From Brevibacillus gelatini (GTDB lineage Bacteria; Bacillota; Bacilli; Brevibacillales; Brevibacillaceae): 64,000 nt of DNA. Below, in pieces: positions 61,747 through 64,000 of this stretch. How positions within the stretch are numbered: position 1 is the first letter of the stretch; every line of letters starts with the position of its first letter. The stretch spans positions 124,001 through 188,000 of the forward strand of contig NZ_RHHS01000005.1 in NCBI RefSeq assembly GCF_003710935.1. The letters run 5' to 3'. The notes beneath the pieces were generated by a model that was given only the letters and a program-made list of their open reading frames with translations, did not search any database and was not told where the DNA came from. The position numbers were made by a program, and so were the translations under genes.

Positions 61747-62346
61747 ATGAAAAAATTATTGCTGGTATGTATGATGTTTTTGTTGATGCTGACAGCGGCT
61801 TGTGAAAATGTTGAAACAACACCAAATCAAATTGCTTCCAGCGAGCCTGAACCTGGAACGGATGAGGCTATTATTCCAACAAACACATCCGAACATTGTC
61901 TGATAGACCGAATAAAGTTGGATAGTGAAACGGAAAAATTTTTTTATGGCACTTGGAAAGTAGAGAAGCATTTGGGATTTGCCAATTCGTGGAATGATGC
62001 TTCGGAATATCCCACAGGGCAAAAATTTATTGGCGATGAACTTATCGTCAAAAAAGACTTTTTTTCATCAAAAGGCCTAAAAAGCTATAAAAAGTATCAA
62101 TATGAACAAAAAAATCCAATCTACGAGTTTATAGCGATATGCAATAACTCTACCGCTTTTTATAGATTATATAAAATAGATATTCCAGACTTACATGAAA
62201 ATGATGTGGTAAAAGCAATAGTTGTAAGAGACCCGTCTACAGAAATGAGTTTGCCTGTAAGTATAAGTTTTTTTGTTGTGAATAACGATAGACTTATCTT
62301 GTTATCAGAAGCAACCATTTTTGAGCTTAAAAAAGTTTCTGATTAA
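61747..62346 (+). CDS. Tandem lipoprotein paralogue 2, function unknown
   Basis: It has 199 residues and is almost identical to paralogue 1 over the first 110 or so residues; the lipobox is MLTAAC. Differences cluster in the C-terminal half (for example NPIYEFIAICNNSTAF and the segment around PSTEMSLPVSIS). This pattern suggests recent duplication with local diversification or partial gene conversion. The upstream region repeats that of the third copy. Confidence 0.82.
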   Translation: MKKLLLVCMMFLLMLTAACENVETTPNQIASSEPEPGTDEAIIPTNTSEHCLIDRIKLDSETEKFFYGTWKVEKHLGFANSWNDASEYPTGQKFIGDELIVKKDFFSSKGLKSYKKYQYEQKNPIYEFIAICNNSTAFYRLYKIDIPDLHENDVVKAIVVRDPSTEMSLPVSISFFVVNNDRLILLSEATIFELKKVSD

Positions 62347-62498
62347 GGGAAGCGGGCTCGTAGAATACCATTCGCGTTCTCGTTTGTGCCCATTTTTCAG
62401 GAAGAGTACCCTTTATCACCTCAAAAAATTCACGCAGCAAATAGCCTTATGATGTCTAAAGCGATTATGACACAATCCCAAAAAAGAGAATGTGAAAT

Positions 62499-63101
62499 AT
62501 GAAAAAAGTATTACTGGTATGTATGATGTTTTTGCTGATGCTGACATCGGCTTGTGGAAATATGGAAACGACACAAAATCCAATAACTTCCCATGAGCCT
62601 GAAACTGAAACGGATGAGACTATTATTCCTCCAGAAAACAGATCCCGTTGTTTTAATGCAGAAACTATAAACCTGGATAGTGAAACTGAAAAATTTTTTT
62701 ATGGAACTTGGAAAGTGGAGAAGCATTTAGGGTTTGCCAATTCATGGAATGATGCTTCTGAATATCCCACAGGGCAAAAATTTATTGGCGATGAACTTAT
62801 CGTCAAAAAGGACTTTTTTTCATCGAAAGGCCTTAAAAACTATAGTAAGTATCAATATGAACTAAAAAATCCAATCTACGAGATTACAGCGATATGCTAT
62901 AATGCTACCGCTTTTTATAGATTATATAAAATTGACATCCCGGATTTAGATGAAAATGATGTGGTAAAAGTGATAGATATAAGTGACCCTTCTACAGAAA
63001 GACGCATACCTGTAAGTATAGGTTTTTTTGTCGTGAATAACGATAGGCTGATCTTGATATCCGAAGCAACTATTTTTGAGCTTAAAAAAATTAATGAATA
63101 A
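62499..63101 (+). CDS. Tandem lipoprotein paralogue 3, function unknown
   Basis: The 200-residue copy is the most divergent. The signal peptide and lipobox (MLTSAC) and the core ETEKFFYGTWKVEKHLGFA to SSKGLK are conserved. The linker (about residues 22-55) has changed to an ENRSRCFN-containing sequence. The conserved extracytoplasmic Cys before the core is kept in all three. The gene is followed by a hairpin at about 63115. Confidence 0.82.
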   Translation: MKKVLLVCMMFLLMLTSACGNMETTQNPITSHEPETETDETIIPPENRSRCFNAETINLDSETEKFFYGTWKVEKHLGFANSWNDASEYPTGQKFIGDELIVKKDFFSSKGLKNYSKYQYELKNPIYEITAICYNATAFYRLYKIDIPDLDENDVVKVIDISDPSTERRIPVSIGFFVVNNDRLILISEATIFELKKINE

Positions 63102-63114
63102 AACAAATTTTAAC

Positions 63115-63145
63115 CAAGAAAGGCCAGCCTAAAGGCTAACCTTCT
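63115..63145. terminator. Terminator between lipoprotein 3 and the lysozyme gene
   Basis: AAGAAAGG, AGCC pair with GGCT, CCTTCTT around a short loop, with mismatches. It lies between convergent genes. The T-tract is weak on both strands. Confidence 0.5.
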
Positions 63146-63169
63146 TGGTTATGTCGTAAAACGACTAAA

Positions 63170-63772
63170 CTATAGTGTATATACTGGATATTTATGAGTG
63201 TACTTCGCGCCTTTACAAAATAAAGTTGCTTCTTCATTCCTTCTTGCTTTTAAATTTTTATCATATGAAAATGCTTTGCTGACTAATCTTGAACAATAAT
63301 CACTATCCTCTGGTGTAAGTGGGCCAGCAAAAAACTGATATATATTCTTATGGGCAAGCATAGCTTCTACATCATCTGTTTCTAGCACCCCAGGACCTGC
63401 ATTAAAAGTTAACGAAACAAGTGCATCAAACTGAGATTGTGTAAATTGACAACCTTTAGGAAGTTTTAATCTATTAACTGCCTCTACAGCATCTGCAGTA
63501 TCCTCAGCAAAAAAAGCTTCTGCCCTTGCCAGAGAAATTGGTGAAGTATAACCCAGATTTAACGACTTTGATAAAGCATCCGCTTCTGCCTGGGTTAGAA
63601 GAGAATCATTTGGGTTACCTGTTTTATTTTTCTTATATACTTTCTTTTTTGTAATCAAATGTCCCCATCCAACTGTTGGATACCCATAAGGATCTCCGTA
63701 AAATTTCAAGGAAAATCCCTCATGTTTTTTGATAAGGTTTGCTCCATCTGTGCCTAAAGAAAATTTCGCCAT
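63170..63772 (-). CDS. GH24 phage-type lysozyme (muramidase)
   Basis: The 200-residue protein has the T4-lysozyme-type active site in exact spacing: Glu18, Asp27 and Thr33 within KKHEGFSLKFYGDPYGYPT, followed by VGWGHLIT. It would cleave the glycan strand of peptidoglycan between MurNAc and GlcNAc. There is no signal peptide and no wall-binding domain; phage endolysins of this type need a holin, and none is visible nearby. The ATG follows GGAAGGGAG. It looks like a prophage remnant or a transferred stand-alone lysin. Confidence 0.85.
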   Translation of the reverse strand: MAKFSLGTDGANLIKKHEGFSLKFYGDPYGYPTVGWGHLITKKKVYKKNKTGNPNDSLLTQAEADALSKSLNLGYTSPISLARAEAFFAEDTADAVEAVNRLKLPKGCQFTQSQFDALVSLTFNAGPGVLETDDVEAMLAHKNIYQFFAGPLTPEDSDYCSRLVSKAFSYDKNLKARRNEEATLFCKGAKYTHKYPVYTL

Positions 63773-63971
63773 AATAAAACTCCCTTCCGTTATTATCAAG
63801 CTTTCGAATTGTGTAGGATTTCTCACTGGCCAGATTGTTTATCCTACAATTTTTAAAGGAGCGAAATGAGCGCTCTTCTTTCGCTCTCACCTATCTAGGA
63901 AAAGGAGCAAGCCGAAATACAACCCTTTTTGAAAAAACATGATGATCTAAGCGTTTTTTTTCACGCGAAAA

Positions 63972-64000
63972 AGGGGCTGTCCAGAAAGTCAGTGTAACCT
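63972..64000. mobile_element. Possible insertion-sequence end at window edge
   Basis: The last bases read AAGGGGCTGTCCAGAAAGTC. A GGGCTGTCC-AAAAGTC-type terminus is common to several IS families (for example IS1182-like and IS4-like ends). The element itself would lie outside the window, so this rests on resemblance only. Confidence 0.25.

Larger units (their letters stand above)
61004..62498 (+). repeat. Tandem duplication units (about 731 and 752 bp)
   Basis: The repeat unit covers the lipoprotein gene plus the intergenic stretch that follows. Start-to-start distances are 731 and 752 bases. The two intergenic copies are nearly identical (GCGGGCTCG, TTTGTGCCCATTTTTCAGG, CCTTATGATGTCT). The 21-base difference is an insertion next to GGGCTCG in the second copy. 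The third gene copy (62499-63101) lacks the downstream intergenic unit. Confidence 0.85.

Noticed and set aside
61028-62726. Minus-strand frames of 70-90 codons repeated in each lipoprotein copy
   Set aside because: They repeat only because the genes opposite are paralogous; there is no ribosome site, and the plus-strand products have clear lipoprotein signals.
1-64000. tRNA or rRNA genes and CRISPR arrays
   Set aside because: No tRNA cloverleaf with CCA-proximal TTCRANY loop, no rRNA-like sequence and no regularly spaced short repeats were seen by reading.

Overview
The window looks like chromosome of a spore-forming, S-layer-bearing Firmicute, most likely Brevibacillus or a close Paenibacillaceae relative. 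The reasons are strong AGGAGG-type ribosome binding sites, frequent TTG/GTG starts, S-layer-homology (SLH) proteins, a YhcN/YlaJ-type sporulation lipoprotein, a ywfO-ywgA gene pair, a bacterial-type GlnRS, and Gram-positive riboswitches. The genus is inference. Most of the window is moderately GC-rich. The last 3 kb (about 60.8-64.0 kb) is clearly AT-rich and looks acquired.

Layout. 0-6.4 kb (minus): a large secreted protein that runs off the left edge, an SLH protein, a thioredoxin-like protein and ywgA/ywfO. 6.4-11.6 kb (minus): an autoregulated tetR-MFP-RND efflux operon. 11.6-14.5 kb (minus): a frameshifted bactofilin-like gene, a pseudouridine synthase and an M29 aminopeptidase. 14.5-17.2 kb (plus): an MFS pump behind a long leader with a possible 9-codon leader peptide, then a small conserved protein. 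17.3-25.1 kb: an SLH/DUF4855 protein, an rRNA methyltransferase, Fpg-like glycosylase, GNAT acetyltransferase, ferredoxin, thiamine pyrophosphokinase and Ung. 25.3-31.3 kb: a copper-amine-oxidase-N-like protein, a sigma-54 activator next to a methionine gamma-lyase-like gene with a consensus sigma-54 promoter, and a two-subunit GMC dehydrogenase. 31.4-36.1 kb: sporulation lipoprotein, APC permease, glnS and a SET protein. 36.2-40.4 kb: a c-di-GMP-I riboswitch, secreted gamma-glutamyltransferase and a chemoreceptor. 40.4-46.9 kb (minus): glpP-HAD phosphatase-ugpCAEB-ugpQ, a glycerophosphodiester/glycerol-3-phosphate uptake operon. 46.9-54.8 kb: SulP-ArsR, a SAM-riboswitch-controlled nucleoside phosphorylase, a membrane chemoreceptor, a DUF3298 protein, MarR, and an FAD protein under a purine riboswitch. 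55-60.8 kb: PLP enzyme, IclR, M20 peptidase, OsmC and cardiolipin synthase. 61-64 kb: three tandem paralogous lipoproteins, a GH24 lysozyme and a possible insertion-sequence end.

The most striking theme is RNA-level control. Three metabolite riboswitches (c-di-GMP-I, SAM-I, guanine-type purine), one probable GlpP antitermination leader and one candidate leader-peptide attenuator sit ahead of genes that are not the textbook targets. The strongest single observation is the purine riboswitch at 54.64-54.76 kb. Its aptamer carries the guanine-type C at position 74, yet its terminator is built from the aptamer's own P3/P1 strands. That predicts a guanine-activated (ON) switch of an uncharacterised FAD-dependent dehydrogenase.
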